From Liolophura sinensis (lineage: Eukaryota; Mollusca; Polyplacophora; Chitonida; Chitonidae), in NCBI RefSeq assembly GCF_032854445.1, contig NC_088296.1, positions 15,427,485-15,491,484 on the forward strand: a DNA stretch of 64,000 bases, in the 5' to 3' direction. The translations under genes and the position numbers were made by a program. Below the pieces are notes generated by a model. That model saw only the letters and a program-made list of their open reading frames with translations, was not told the DNA's origin and did not search any database. This document shows, piece after piece, positions 45,205 through 57,419 of this stretch. Every line of letters starts with the position of its first letter. Within the stretch, counting starts at the first letter, position 1.

Positions 45205-45500
45205 TGTGACTGTTATATGTATGTGGCTTTTACATGTTACATGTATGTGGCTGGTCATGTTACATGTATATGGCTAGTCATGTTACATGTATGTGGCTTT
45301 TACATGTTACATGTATGTGGCTGGTCATGTTACATGTATATGGCTAGTCATGTTACATGTATGTGGCTGTTACATGTTACATGTATGTGGCTGGTCATGC
45401 TACATGTGTGTGGCTGGTCATGTTACATGCATGTGGCTGTTACATGTATGTGGCTGGTCATGTTACATCTATGTGGCTGTTACATGTATGAGGCTGGTCA
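45205..45500. repeat. 23-bp minisatellite (TTACATGTATGTGGCT)
   Basis: Unit GTTACATGTATGTGGCTGGT plus CAT, about 13 copies with short variants. Confidence 0.93.
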
Positions 45501-45964
45501 CGTGGAAAAAAAACAAAAAAAACAAATACACTATCAAAGAAGTTGACATAGTTAAAGGCTTCATAGTCTGTTGGAACTATTTTTACTGTCGTATCTGTAG
45601 TCTTTTTTTCTACTCTACATGTGATTTGCCTGGCTCTGAGTGAGAAAGGTATAGGCCAAGTACTGATTTGCCTGGTGTCATCATCTAATTGTGACTGGGT
45701 GGGCTGGTGTCATGTCTGGTGTCAGTATTTATATACTATGACTTGGTGTCATGTCTGGGGCCCATTCTACAAAGCTGTTGCAACACTGCATCAAAGGCAT
45801 ACACCATGGTGATGTATCTCTTCACTGTATGTTATCACGGAAGTAACGCCAGGCACAGTTTGTGACAGATTCTCAGAATGGGCTCTAGTCTCATGTCTGC
45901 TGTGACTGAGTGCGATGGGACCAGCATGGTATTGTCCACATTGAGTTCTTGTTTCGCATGTGCT

Positions 45965-46470
45965 GCGTGTAATGCACTGATTACAGGTAATATACGTGTT
46001 TGTGTAATGCACTGATTACAGGTAATGTACATGAAAGGGTAATGCAGTGATTACAGATAATGCACATGTTTGTGTAATGCACTGATTACAGATAATGCAT
46101 ATGAAATGCAGTGATTACAGATAATGTACGTGTGCATGTTATGCAGTGGTTATCAATACTGTGCATGTTTGGGTGCTGTAGTGATTACAGAAAATTTACA
46201 TGCAGTTATAACAGTAATGTCTATGTATTGTAATTTGCTGATTACACATATTGTGCATTTACACATGTATGTGTAATGCAGTGACTACAGATACCAAACA
46301 TGTATGTGTAATGCAGTGATTACAGATACCGTACATGTATGTGTAATGCAGAGACTACAGATACCATACATGTATGTGTAATGCAGTGACTACAGATACC
46401 ATACATGTATGTGTAATGCAGTGATTACAGATACCGTACATGTATGTGTAATGCAGTGATTACAGATGGT
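45965..46470. repeat. ~35-bp minisatellite (TAATGCAGTGATTACAG)
   Basis: Unit GTGTAATGCAGTGATTACAG, then ATACCGTACATGTAT; regular over the last five copies, degenerate before. Confidence 0.9.
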
Positions 46471-47252
46471 GTAAATGAATGCAGATTCAGTTGTTGACAA
46501 CTAACGTAGACTGTGAATGTCAATTGCGAGCTTGTTTGAATCTTTTTCATTAAATGTATAGATTTTAATTAATATATTGATAGTTTTACATTTTGTTTTA
46601 GTGTGTGTGTAACAATGTTACAGAATGGATCTTGTGATTGTTTATAAGAGATAATCATAGTTTAATTGCTTCAAGAGAAAATGGGGGGGAAAAATTAGAA
46701 AATAAGTTTTGCAGTGACAAAATGTAGCCAATCGGATATGCTGTACTAACCCATAACGTGTGGAAGGTGTCCACCTATTGCTTAGGTTGTTATTGTTGAG
46801 CAACAAAAAAAAACCAATCAATCAATCAAATGAGCGTGTGTACATGTGTTTGTTTATTTGAATGGAGTCTTCTGCCGTACAAGTTCAGAACCATGGGCAA
46901 GGCCTTGGCAGGTATCACGAGATATGATGTTACAACAATAGAATGACGTCTCTTTATGACGCGTTATTGTCGCTTTACAGTGTGAAAGGGTCAATCTTCA
47001 AGCTAACACAAGGTGGTATATAGAATATAGAAAAGGTAGGCTAATTATTAAGACCGGGCTAGGTAGATCTTGTGTTTGAAGAATGTTCTTGGATGGGTTT
47101 GGGTTTCCAATATTACAAATGTATGTATGTGTATATCAGTGTTCTGCGGGTTGTTTGCTAGATGTACAAATTTAAACTTCAAACCCTACCGTGTCTTAAA
47201 GACAAAGAAAACAAAGTAATTATCGGGTGAATGACCATTAAACACTGTCCAG

Positions 47253-47257
<5 letters not shown>
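46471..47257. other. Unassigned spacer
   Basis: No gene recognised. Confidence 0.5.

Positions 47258-47313
<56 letters not shown>
47258..47313. repeat. (TA)n microsatellite
   Basis: About 27 TA dinucleotides. Confidence 0.95.
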
Positions 47314-47317
<4 letters not shown>

Positions 47318-47871
47318 AGTATTCTAACCAACTAAAATGCATTGATAAGGATTCTATGGTGGTCTGTGGAAACCTCCAAGAGGGTATCCGTGACGTCACA
47401 GCAATACTTTATGGCTTGGCGTTTCAAGGTTCATTTGTTGAATGCATTCGTAGCTCTAAATGAAAATGCATTTTGAATGATGAAGTATACCAATCTGTGT
47501 GTGTCAGAATTCGGTCAGAAAAGATCACAGTGGAATCCAAAGTTTTAAATGCATTTTACTAGGTCGAAAAATATTCTTAAAAAAATAAATCAAACTGTTT
47601 TTCCCAGACAATATTAAATGGTCTTTTGTATGTTCTTGTATGTTGTTTTAGTATGTTCTTTGCCTTTATGGCTGAAAAAGTGTGATACAGGGTGATGTCA
47701 CTCTGCTGTCCATAATGACGTAACTGAAAAACTTCATATTCCACACAGCTGGTTTTGACGAGTTTTGTATGCTACATATATTTTGTTGAAATTTGGTAAG
47801 CAGCCCCCCCCCCCCCTTCCCCACACCCCTCCAAAAAAAACAGTTCGTTTTGTGTTGAATTGCAGTTGAAA
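47314..47871. other. Unassigned spacer with a C-run
   Basis: A run of 14 or so C bases lies near 47804-47817; no gene recognised. Confidence 0.5.
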
Positions 47872-48356
47872 GTATTCACAATCGCTACAATCGCCCCAAA
47901 GACCCTGTTATAAGTATTCACAATCGCTACAATTGCCCCCAAAGACCCTGTTATAAGTATTCACAATTACTACAATCGCCCCACAGACCCTGTTATAAGT
48001 ATTCACAATCGCCCCAAAGACCCTGTTATAAGTATTCACAATCGCTACAATTGCCCCCAAAGACCCTGTTATAAGTATTCACAATTGCTACAATCGCCCC
48101 ACAGACCCTGTTATAAGTATTCACAATCGCTACAATCGCCCCAAAGACCCTGTTATAAGTATTCACAATCGCTACAATTGCCCCCAAAGACCCTGTTATA
48201 AGTATTCACAATCGCTACAATCGCCCCACAGACCCTGTTATAAGTATTCACAATCGCTACAATCGCCCCCAAAGACCCTGTTATAAGTATTCACAATCGC
48301 TACAATCGCCCCCAAAAACCCTGTTATAAGTATTCACAATCGCTACAATCGCCCCA
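47872..48356. repeat. 42-bp minisatellite, ~11.5 copies
   Basis: Unit AAGTATTCACAATCGCTACA, then ATCGCCCCAAAGACCCTGTTAT; one copy lacks the GCTACAATC segment. Confidence 0.95.
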
Positions 48357-48513
48357 AATTAACTAAGTACAAATACTAGCCTTAGATTTTGGTTAGTAAT
48401 TTTCGACTTGGTTTGCAAAGATATGAAATTTAATTGTTTAAAAAACATGTTACGAGAATTTGTTCACATGTTGTTGTTGACTGCTGAATCACTATGGTGT
48501 AGAACTCTTTGGA

Positions 48514-48759
48514 ACACTCAAAAAATTAATTTGTTAATTCTAACAGAAAATCTGTTGCCTGAGTGATGCTAGAATGTGTTCTGTTATAACACAGTATTCT
48601 GTCACATTCAACCTAATATCTTGGAATATTTATGTTGAATTTAAAGAAAATGTGTGTTAGTATATTTAACCGAACAATCTGCTGCAATAGCAGAATATAT
48701 TCTGGCATCACTCAGACAACAGAGTTTCTGTTAAATGAATAGATTAACTTTTTAAGTGT
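48514..48759. mobile_element. MITE with ~70-bp terminal inverted repeats (family G)
   Basis: Left ACACTCAAAAAATTAAT ... ACAGAAAATCTGTTGCC ... GAGTGATGCTAGAAT; right complement ACACTTAAAAAGTTAAT ... ACAGAAACTCTGTTGTC ... GAGTGATGCCAGAAT. About 246 bp in all, no coding region. Confidence 0.8.
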
Positions 48760-49539
48760 ACCAGTGGATAACTTTTTCGTAGTCTGGTCTTCAGTTTCAT
48801 CTTGATGATATGAGCAGGCCAGTCATGCTACCGAGAGCTTGTTAGGCAAATTGTTATTAGTCAATTACCGTATACGCCTCGTTAGTTTGCAATCGAGTAG
48901 AATCTACCTCTTGTACACAGAACTTGAAGGACGCACTCAAGTGCACTCAAGTTAGTAACACAGACTGCTGACGCACTCGAGTACCATAGATCTTTCTCAT
49001 GCAAGCTATCCGCATTCAAGATGCAGCAAGGTTTACACTGGAGACATAGCCAACCATCATGTACTCTCTTGATAGACACGGCTGACAGATGCACTGGACT
49101 TCAAACCGATTGGTGGCAAGATACTCGGAGGTCCTGTCTATCCACTTCTAGCCTCTGACGTATTCAACACACCTGTTTTAAGTTCTGAAGTTCGGAAGGA
49201 TCACAGGAGTCAGATTCATGGTATTTTTACAGATAGCCACCAGGTTTGAGGAAGAAGGCTTTGTTTCTGTTCTTTTCTCTAGACACATTAATTGAGATCT
49301 TATGAATTCGGTAAATGTTGTCATCACAATTTATGTTTCCTAAGAACTCTAGATCTTTATCCCATTGAACAAATTCAGTTTTCTGAAAACTTACAGACAC
49401 TGGTGAAGTTTGTCGTGCTCCTTCCACGTGTTTTGAGCGTGCCGTTTGGGTTTAAGTTTTAGAAACAGTTTAAATTTTAGATAGATGAATCAATCTTGAG
49501 TGTCAGAAAGAAAGGGTATTTTAAAATATCAGATTCTGG
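48760..49539. other. Unassigned spacer
   Basis: No gene recognised on either strand. Confidence 0.5.
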
Positions 49540-49812
49540 GGGCCTCCGTGGCTCAGTTGATTAGCGCGCTAGCGCAGCGTAATGACCCAGGAGTCTCTCA
49601 CCAATGCGGTCGCTGTGAGTTCAAGTCCAGCTCATGCTGGCTTCCTCTCCGGCCGTATGTGGGGAAGGACTGTCAGCAACCTGCGGATGGTCGTGGGTTT
49701 CCCCCGGGCTGTGCCCGGTTTCCACCCACCATAATACTGGCCGCCGTTGTATAAGTGAAATATTCTTGAGTATGGCGTGAAACACCAATCAAATAAATAA
49801 ATAAATGAATAA
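49540..49812 (+). mobile_element. SINE-A, full length
   Basis: Starts GGCCTCCGTGGCTCAGTTGA with an A-box-like TGGCTCAGTTGATTAGCGCG and a B-box-like GTGAGTTCAAGTCC, then body, 3' domain and (AAAT)n. Confidence 0.93.
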
Positions 49813-50783
49813 ATAAACATCAAGTTGTGTTTTACGCTCAGTAGCTTGGGGTTCACTCATTTCGATGCTGGAACAGCCTGGGGTAAGATATTAAAAAGTA
49901 TACCATCCTGAGAAAATTCACTCAATACTCATGAATGAGAATGAATTCTGGCGTGCTTTTTAGGCAACACTACTGTATACTAGTTTGGCTACTAGTACTT
50001 TGCAGCAAGCATTTGGATGCACATCTCCGTCGCCATAACTGGCACTGTTAATGGTGCATTTGTCTGAAAAACAAGAAACTGTGAGGGGAGGGGGGAGGGG
50101 GGGCTAGGTGGATCACTAGACTTAAAACTTGATTTCTAGAAACTGTTTACTTAAGATAACTTGATATTGGCCCACTACTGACTCCAAACTGAACGCCGGA
50201 TCAACTGGCATCAGTTGAGTTGAGCCCAGGGGCCGATTCCACAGAGCAATTTTTGACTTACGTTAAAAACTGAAGGCTCTATGTGATCCGCAGCTTCTGG
50301 TCAGTGGGATTCAGATTTGATATATTTAGGTAACACAAAGGATGCACAATATTTCCAGTTTAGAAAGTAAGGCGCTTAAATCACATTTCAAGTTTTTGAC
50401 TTAAGCACAAACGGTCTCGTGTTCCACTTTAGCCAATTCTTGGTCTGATTTCAAACGTATGTGAATATGAGAGCTAGACCTCCACTGACATGTATATGCG
50501 CCAGACAGCATATATGTATCAACGTTGCTGAACTGCATAACTGTACTGTACTCTGTTTGTTATCTTACCATTTTGAAAAGTCTCAGCAGGTACCAAACGC
50601 TCCCTATATATAACGTTGTATTAATTATCTTTAGTTTTAGCAAGTATTAAGTCCTTCATCCTTCATATCAGATGTACATTTTTCACGGTGTCGTTATTGT
50701 AAAGATGTTTTTGGCCAGTCTTCTGACATTTACAACGCGTTGTGGACAGTGATGTTGGTTCGAAACTGAGATGGCTGAGGACG
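49813..50783. other. Unassigned spacer
   Basis: No gene recognised; a G-rich run lies at about 50083-50103. Confidence 0.5.
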
Positions 50784-50882
50784 AAAACCTTTGCTCGGTT
50801 TCCTCCTAACATAATGCTGGTCGCCGTCGTGTAAGTGAAATATTCTTGAGTACGGCGTAAAACACCAATCAAATAAATAAAT
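50784..50882 (+). mobile_element. SINE-A 3' fragment
   Basis: CTCGGTTTCCTCCTAACATAA through GTGTAAGTGAAATATTCTTG to (AAAT)n. Confidence 0.88.
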
Positions 50883-51029
50883 TAAATTTAATTTAATTAA
50901 ATTTTAAAAAGTATCTCATTGTTTGTTACTAGGCGAAGGTCGGTGGTCCGGTTTCCTCCAGCTTCAAGCCTGACCAGCAACAGTGTAAAGTTATTCAGTA
51001 TTTTGAGTAATACACCAATCAGATAAATA

Positions 51030-51250
51030 AATATTTATTTATTTATTTATTTATTTATTTACTTGATTGGTGTTTTACGCCGTACTCAAGAATATTTCAC
51101 TTATACGACGGCGGCCAGCATTATGGTGAGTGGAAACCGGGCAGAGCCCGGGGCAAACCCACGACCATCCGCAGGTTGCTGGAAGACCTTCCCACTTACG
51201 GCCGGAGAGGAAGCCAGCATGAGCTGGACTTGAACTCACAGCGACCGCAG
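51030..51250 (-). mobile_element. SINE-A, minus strand, 5' truncated
   Basis: Long (TTTA)n then GATTGGTGTTTTACGCCG through the body to CTCACAGCGACCGCAG. An older SINE-like remnant in plus orientation sits tail to tail at 50935-51029. Confidence 0.9.
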
Positions 51251-51460
51251 ATAAAGAAATAAGACCATCTCATCGTGATTGTGAATTAAGTTAATTAGTT
51301 GTGGTTGGATATGAAGTATAACACATGCCACTATAGAACTAAGAAAGTATATAAAGTACGAAAATAGGACGGAATCATATAAACAGTTTTCAGTGATGTT
51401 GGAGAAAGACGCAAGGTATGTTCTAGGCGTCTTAGTGAAATCAGTATTTTAAACCGAGTA

Positions 51461-51592
51461 TTATGCTAGAATATCAGTTACCGGCAACAAAATATGTATA
51501 TCGGTTGCCGGTAACAAAATATGTATATCAGTTGCCGGTAACAAAATATGTATATCAGTTGCCGGTAACAAAATATGTATATCAGTTGCCCC
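51461..51592. repeat. 27-bp tandem repeat, ~5 copies
   Basis: Unit CAGTTGCCGGTAACAAAATA, then TGTATAT. As 27 is a multiple of 3, one frame reads QLPVTKYVY repeated, but nothing around it supports a gene. Confidence 0.92.
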
Positions 51593-51675
51593 TTGATTGC
51601 AAATGCTCATATACCCATCGTGGCGATCTAATTCAACACGATGAATGAGCCTTTAAATGTTTTGTTCTTGGTGTG

Positions 51676-51951
51676 GCATTATTTATTTATTTATTTATTT
51701 GATTGGTGTTTTACGCCGTACTCAAGAATATTTCACTTAAACGACGGCGGCCAGCATTATGGTGGGTGGAAACCGGGCACAGCCCGGGGGAAACCCACGA
51801 CCATCCGCAGGTTGCTGACAGACCTTCCCCACGTACGGCCGGAGAGGAAGCCGGCATGAGCTGGACTTGAACTCACAGCGACCGCATTGGTGAGAGACTC
51901 CTGGGTCATTAAGCTGCGCTAGCGCGCTAACCAACTGAGCCAGGGAGTCCC
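51676..51951 (-). mobile_element. SINE-A, full length, minus strand
   Basis: From (TTTA)n and GATTGGTGTTTTACGCCG to the tRNA-like end GCTAGCGCGCTAACCAACTG and AGCCAGGGAGTCCC. Confidence 0.93.
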
Positions 51952-53211
51952 TGATGTGGTGTTAACATTTAATCGGCCAGTTATCAGACTGAATACTTAA
52001 CGCGATGTCTCGAAGTGTAGTATGTGATTTTACGTTAACATGTACTGGACCAGGTATGAAAGGTTTACTGCCAAATTCTTCCCAAAGGCCAGTCAAAGGA
52101 CGTCTGGTGACGAAATGTCGTAGATAAGATATAAAACTTAACACGACACAGTCAAGAATCGCCAAAGTATTTGAATGACTTCGACTCAAAAATCAAAAAT
52201 CTATCCCATATTCCTAAAGTATTCATGCAAAAAACCACACCTCTCAACATATGTCATGTCCTTCAAAATATTAGGTGTAAATCTGGCAACGGACTGCTAA
52301 TTTCTAAACGCGCTATAGCAGAAAACTCCATGAATATAAACTGGCTTAAGGCATATTCGACAAGAAATGGGTGTAAAATAGTTTTAAACAAATTTCCTTG
52401 AGTTCTCAACAGTTACCCCGGCAGTTCGCCTCAGACCCCTATTAAGTTTCTGTTAATTAATATAAGCGACAATGTTAACGTTTAGTGCCAATAAACATTG
52501 TTGCCTACCCTGCCCAGCCCTTCCGAGAGCAGCCATAAAAACTTAATGAGTAATGACACTGGTTTGATTAACGTCGTTTCTAAGGCAACTTGCTGGCCGC
52601 ATTCGAGGATTCTAACCCCAGTCGGTTGTTTTACATGATCTAAAGATTATACACGGCCTCATGATTTTTTCCCATTAAGCCAAATGACAAAGCCTTAAAT
52701 GTTTAAGCGACTAAGAATGGAACCTGGTCTCGTGCGCCTACGAGACACTATAGACAATCTTAGTCGGTCACAACCCATTCAAACCACGACACTTAAAATC
52801 AAAAATCCTGTGCACAGCGGCCTTTTGGAGTATCTTGGGGCCATGACATCATCGCCGTGACGTCATCATGCTACAACCTGAGTGGCAAATAGTTGTTTAT
52901 TCATGTTTGATAATCCTAAAAACAACAAAACACAGATTCACATCTGATATTATTTTATTATTTATGAACAAAACTGTGCGAATATGGTAACAATGTCAAA
53001 AACACACCTGTACTGTTTTAAGCAAAGGGATTATAGCACTTTTTGGCTTAAATAAGTATAAATAAAATTGTAATGTCTATGAAGTGGTAAAATATATCAG
53101 TCACATATAGGCCACTCTCTAAATCTGTTTGATTATGCAAAAATGTATATCAAAATAAACATATTGCACTTGACATTTATTGACTAAACTTAAACAACAT
53201 ACTTGACATTT
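51952..53211. other. Unassigned spacer
   Basis: Two short frames (51962-52189 minus, 52171-52401 plus) have a somewhat protein-like look but no domain I can name and no supported splice sites. Confidence 0.45.
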
Positions 53212-53420
53212 TCACCAATGCGGTCGCTGTGAGTTCAAATCCAGCTCATAATGGCTTCCTCTCTACCTTTACGTGCGGAAGGTCTGCCTACAACCTGCGG
53301 ATGGTTGTGGGTTTCCCTCGGGCTGTGCCCTGTTTTCTCTTACCATAATACTGGCCTCCGTCGTATAAGTGAAATGTGCTGAAGTACGGCGTAAAACACC
53401 AATGAAATAAATAAATAAAG
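53212..53420 (+). mobile_element. SINE-A, 5' truncated
   Basis: CACCAATGCGGTCGCTGTGAG through GTATAAGTGAAATGTGCTGA to (AAAT)n; about 120 bp 3' of the Death-domain gene. Confidence 0.9.
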
Positions 53421-53539
53421 CACTGATGCCAATACTTATAAATAATTGGTACATCGTAAATTCGAGCAAAAAAAACTTCGGCATGGATTCATACTAAAAT
53501 TTAAGTCCATCATATTTACGTAAGGTTAAAGTCTTTTTT

Positions 53540-55183
53540 TCAATTACTCCTGATATCGGGAAGAAAAGATTGGTTTTCCCTGTCTTCGATTTTTTCCATC
53601 AGCCTGATCTCACCCAACTCACGCAATGTCTCGCACAATGTCGTGACTGTTGCACGTGCCCCGTTATATCTGTACCACAACAGCAAACACTGATATGCCT
53701 GTTCCTTTAACTGTCCCTTGTGTTGATATTCTATTTCTGCGATATCACTCTCTATTTCTGACATCCTCTTCCTGTTCCAGTACGGGAGAGACCGGGCCAA
53801 GTCCTTCCAACCAAACCCGATGTTATTTTTGACAATTCGGAAAGCTCTGTGCAGCTCTGCGGAGAACAATCGCCTCTGTTTGGTTTGTCTTTGTGTCGTC
53901 GTCACCGCTGGACTGGTCAGATCTAGGGTAATAAGGTGACTTTTCTCTGTGTGTAATTTGATTGGTCGGCAATCATCAAGACTACGACGTCTCATCTGCT
54001 CGGACAGTTTAAATCTACTGACAACATCTTGAATAGCATCGTCTGTGTCACTTTCCAGACTGCGACGCCGTCCTTGATGCTTTGAAACCTCTGTTGATGC
54101 TTTGCAGCCATCAGTGCTGTCTGCTGACCTCAACAAGATATTCCGTTTCTCAAGAACCTGCTCATTTTCGTTAAGTTTGTGAACAAGTTCCCTATATTCG
54201 TCCACTTCTCGCGCCTTCTGTCTCGCCAAGCTCTTCAGTGACTTTGTAAGGTGCTGTATCTCATCAACTGTGGTTTCAAGGTCAACAAGACGCGTCCTCA
54301 AACGTGCAGACTGAGAGGAAGGGTCAAGTCCACAACCTGAATCCTCTGTCAGATGTCGTTTTATATCATCACACTGCTTTTCGCAGTCATAACCGACTTC
54401 ATCCTGAGCCGCCCTCAACGCTGTGAAGAGTTCCTTCTGCTGGTTCTCTGTCCGCCGAATCTTCCATTCTTGACGAGAAACCAGACTTTTCAGTCTACCC
54501 ACCTCGTTTTGTATCGTCTCCACATAAACTCTGTCACTTCTCAGCCAATCCTGACAGCTGCTACAAACGCTGAGGAGTTTCTGTCCTAGGTCGGGCAGCA
54601 GTCTGAGAACGGGGAAAGTTTCGCAGTCTAGAGCAAGACGCAAATCTAGGGACAACCCTTCTTCGCTGAGAAATTCGCAATAGTCACTACTGTCCTCAAG
54701 GCACTTCAGTATGGCACTTGCCTTTTCAAATGTTTCCTTAACTTTGTGGATACTAATATTAAGCTTTATGTAAAAGTCAGCTTCTTCGCTGTCCACGTGT
54801 TCGTAGCCACCATAGCAGTCTTCCATTGTACACAAAACTCGATCAAGGCGTTTACACAGTTCGTTTACATCTCCTAGAGCAATTTCGTGTGTATCAACAT
54901 AATCCTGTAAAGAATTCACAAATCTGGGTTTCACATCTTTGCCAGACCTGGAACTGGCGTTCTGTAAAGAATGCAGTATGTCCTCAAAGCTTCTAATAGG
55001 CTTAGAAATTCCAGGTAATCCTCTCAAACATCCAAACACCTCGTGAAGATATTTCATTGGTTGTACTCCGCTGTATAGTTTGTCTTCGTTCTTACTCATC
55101 TCCTCGGTTATCTCCCTTAACTCGTTTGCCAACCTTGCCCAGGTGTCGGTGATGTGTTCCGCCGAATCATACATCGTCTCCAT
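53540..55183 (-). CDS. Intronless Death-domain protein with coiled coil
   Basis: 547 aa, one open frame from ATG at 55183. Residues 1-220 are helical and Cys/Leu-rich and I do not recognise them. A charged, heptad-like coiled coil covers about 222-350. A polar linker (355-440) has two basic motifs, RRRSLESD and RRRSLDD, of the RRxS kinase-site type. The C-terminus (about 444-534) is a Death domain: GWKDLARSLPYW, SEIESDIAEIEY, LKEQAYQCLLLWYRYNG, ATVTTLCETL match the family pattern (LA..L, IE, L.EQAYQ.L..W, AT...L). Death domains make homotypic contacts in apoptosis and NF-kB signalling, so a cytosolic adaptor role is inferred. A TATA box lies 85 bp upstream of the ATG. An inverted, damaged paralogue is at 58548. 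I would not name an orthologue. Confidence 0.85.
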   Translation of the reverse strand: METMYDSAEHITDTWARLANELREITEEMSKNEDKLYSGVQPMKYLHEVFGCLRGLPGISKPIRSFEDILHSLQNASSRSGKDVKPRFVNSLQDYVDTHEIALGDVNELCKRLDRVLCTMEDCYGGYEHVDSEEADFYIKLNISIHKVKETFEKASAILKCLEDSSDYCEFLSEEGLSLDLRLALDCETFPVLRLLPDLGQKLLSVCSSCQDWLRSDRVYVETIQNEVGRLKSLVSRQEWKIRRTENQQKELFTALRAAQDEVGYDCEKQCDDIKRHLTEDSGCGLDPSSQSARLRTRLVDLETTVDEIQHLTKSLKSLARQKAREVDEYRELVHKLNENEQVLEKRNILLRSADSTDGCKASTEVSKHQGRRRSLESDTDDAIQDVVSRFKLSEQMRRRSLDDCRPIKLHTEKSHLITLDLTSPAVTTTQRQTKQRRLFSAELHRAFRIVKNNIGFGWKDLARSLPYWNRKRMSEIESDIAEIEYQHKGQLKEQAYQCLLLWYRYNGARATVTTLCETLRELGEIRLMEKIEDRENQSFLPDIRSN

Positions 55184-55360
55184 CTTTAATCAAAGAGTAT
55201 TAGCAATAGTTGGAAGCTTATATTCACTTCCCGGTTTAGGTTCTGGTTCAGAGTGGTGTAGACAGCGTTTATATATCTCACACCCAGCCTAGTTTGTTTC
55301 ACTGTTGGTATGCCATGACTATTCTTGTCCTGACCTTAGTTGACTTACTAACTTCATTTG
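55184..55360 (-). promoter_or_regulatory. Conserved TATA promoter of the Death-domain gene
   Basis: On the minus strand TATATAAACGCTG is at about 55263-55275, with TATATAAA at 55268-55275. The block from GTCAACTAAGGTCAGGAC through AACAAACTAG, the TATA box and TCTGAACCAGA is also present before the paralogue at 58400-58490, with the same 85-bp spacing to the ATG. Confidence 0.7.
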
Positions 55361-56567
55361 CTGGAACCTGAAGCCAGTATATCACACCACAACACTTACA
55401 TCTTCTGCCTTGACGACAAACAACGTCTTTCTTCAGGGCTTTAATTAAATGCTATTTTAATATGGATACATACATGTTACACTGTCGTCATGCGTCGCAG
55501 ATCTTGGTATAAAAAACGAATGCCATACTTCTTAAAAAGTTTGCAGGCGAACTATACTGCCTTCTGATCTTAAAATAAAATTACCCCTTTTGTTCTCATT
55601 AAAGCCGAAAAATATGACCTGATAATCTTATCAGCGTTTTCTCAAATAAATTCCGATACAGAAACGTGTCACACACTCCATATGGTATAATTTAATTGCA
55701 GTTTGAAACGCACAGTCTTGCATTTGATTGGTCAGGTCCAGACGTAAATACTGCTTATCCAATGAAATCGACGCTTTCTCTGCCTAGAGGATCCTGAATT
55801 TCCCCTTGTTCTACACAATATGTTAAAACAAAGTGGTGATGAATTCGTGGTGTAAATCAATATGTAAATGTTGGTATATTTAATAGAACAATTAATCCAT
55901 GGCAGTAATAGAATACATTTTGACATCATTCAGATAACAAATTATTTTTTGGAGTGTTGAAAATCTCAGAATGGCGATCAAAACATATCAAGCCTTGAGG
56001 TTTGTTAACCTGGCATCCGAAACTATGTTCAGCGGGTTAGGAATGACGTCAAAGTGTCTGTCACAAACCTTACAGGTTTTTTTCCTTAATCTTGATCGTT
56101 GAATGTGGTTAAATTGAGTTTAATAACGTTTTCTCAAGGACTAGCAAGAGATTGTAATTTACATTAAGATAGAGCGTACCTGTAACTCTGTGTTAAATAA
56201 TGTATTATTCTAAAAATGTATGCAGGCTTAAATCTTTCTACTGGACTCATCCTAATGCTTAACGAAAGAAATTTAGCTCAAAATAAAATTTATCGCTGGC
56301 TTAAATCATAAAATATGACGACTGAAGCCGTCATTTAACTCTTACTTCAACCTTCTGTGATACGAAAAAAACCCTACTCCAAGAGGTTGGATGGGCTAAG
56401 CCACGGGCACTCAAAGTTATCTCCCCTCAGTACCTCTGGCAAAGCCGAGAGGCTCATATTATTCGAGATCACGAATGTGATCCTACGGTGCCGAGACAAT
56501 GCTCGTGTATAGGTGGGCACCATCAGCGTGGTGATTTCCCCCAAAATTAGGGGACTATGGGATATTT
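55361..56567. other. Unassigned spacer
   Basis: No gene recognised. 55800-55962 has a degenerate family-G MITE right end (AATAGAATACATTTTGACAT, CATTCAGATAACA, GGAGTGTT). Confidence 0.5.
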
Positions 56568-56580
56568 AATAAGTATTTTC

Positions 56581-56733
56581 TTCCTCTCCGGCCGTACGTG
56601 GGAAGGTCTTGTAGCAACCCGCAGATGGTCGTGGGTTTCTCCAGCGCTCTGCCCGGTTTCCTCCCACCATAATTCTGGCCGTAAATGAAATATTCTAGAG
56701 TACGACGTAAAACACCAATCAAATAAATAAATA
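56581..56733 (+). mobile_element. SINE-A, 5' truncated, 13-bp TSD
   Basis: Perfect AATAAGTATTTTC repeats at 56568-56580 and 56734-56746. It starts at TTCCTCTCCGGCCGTACG and lacks an internal GCCGTCGTATAA piece. Confidence 0.93.
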
Positions 56734-56746
56734 AATAAGTATTTTC

Positions 56747-57372
56747 AGATTCCTTGAGTCTAAATCTGTATCAATGGTATAAAATTAAGTAACTACTTGC
56801 ATCTAAATTAATCAAAAGCATCCTCAATAAAAACGAACTATTTACTCACGTATTTGCTAATGAACATTAAGTTATTCAACATTGCGGCGCTCACGAAAGG
56901 CAGTATGAAGAGAGTACGAAGGAATAATCACGCATTCGAGGGCAAGCAGTAGCGTTTCTGTAGAGTTAAAGGCAAAACAGGTCACCGCTCTTCGTGCAAC
57001 ATGTGAGAAAAGAGATACCATTGCAGTCTAATGGACTGGGTATGGTAACAGTCTCGTATATCAGCTTATGATTTGGGTCATCCAGCGTCGAGAACAAAGT
57101 GTAGAACTCACGATAACTATTGCTGTATCCCCTGTGAATTCTGTTATTCAAAATCAAGTGGTAAGTGTGTAAGTATATGTAAATTGCCGTGGTTCAGCTT
57201 GAGCATGGAGGGAAAAGATAATAATACCCATGAACCCTGTAAATAGCGCACTGCTCAACAGTTCTGTACGTTCGCCATCGCGTGCAGTTGTTTACATAAG
57301 GCGAAACTAGTCATTTCAGATCAGATGACGTAATGTACGAGTCTCGCTTTCGACATCGCTGTTGTAAAAAGT
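56747..57372. other. Unassigned spacer
   Basis: No gene recognised; GATGACGTAATG (CRE-like) at about 57323-57334 lies before the candidate exon. Confidence 0.45.
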
Positions 57373-57419
57373 ATGGCGCCCAAGTCTATTAGAGATGTAA
57401 GCTCAACACCAGGCCGTAG
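57373..57419 (+). CDS. Possible first exon (tentative)
   Basis: ATG followed by MAPKSIRDVSSTPGR and a strong donor (CGTAG then GTATGTCT). No downstream exon was found in the window, and the same stretch could be chance. Confidence 0.15.

Noticed and set aside
49550..49632. tRNA-like sequence with A and B boxes
   Set aside because: It is the head of SINE-A, repeated many times in the window, not a functional tRNA gene.
51463..51648. QLPVTKYVY repeat peptide
   Set aside because: A 27-bp tandem repeat in frame by chance; no gene context.
51962..52189. Frame with a GPVHVNVKS stretch, recalling ligand-gated channel segments
   Set aside because: Too short a resemblance, no other channel exon in the window, and it touches a SINE boundary.
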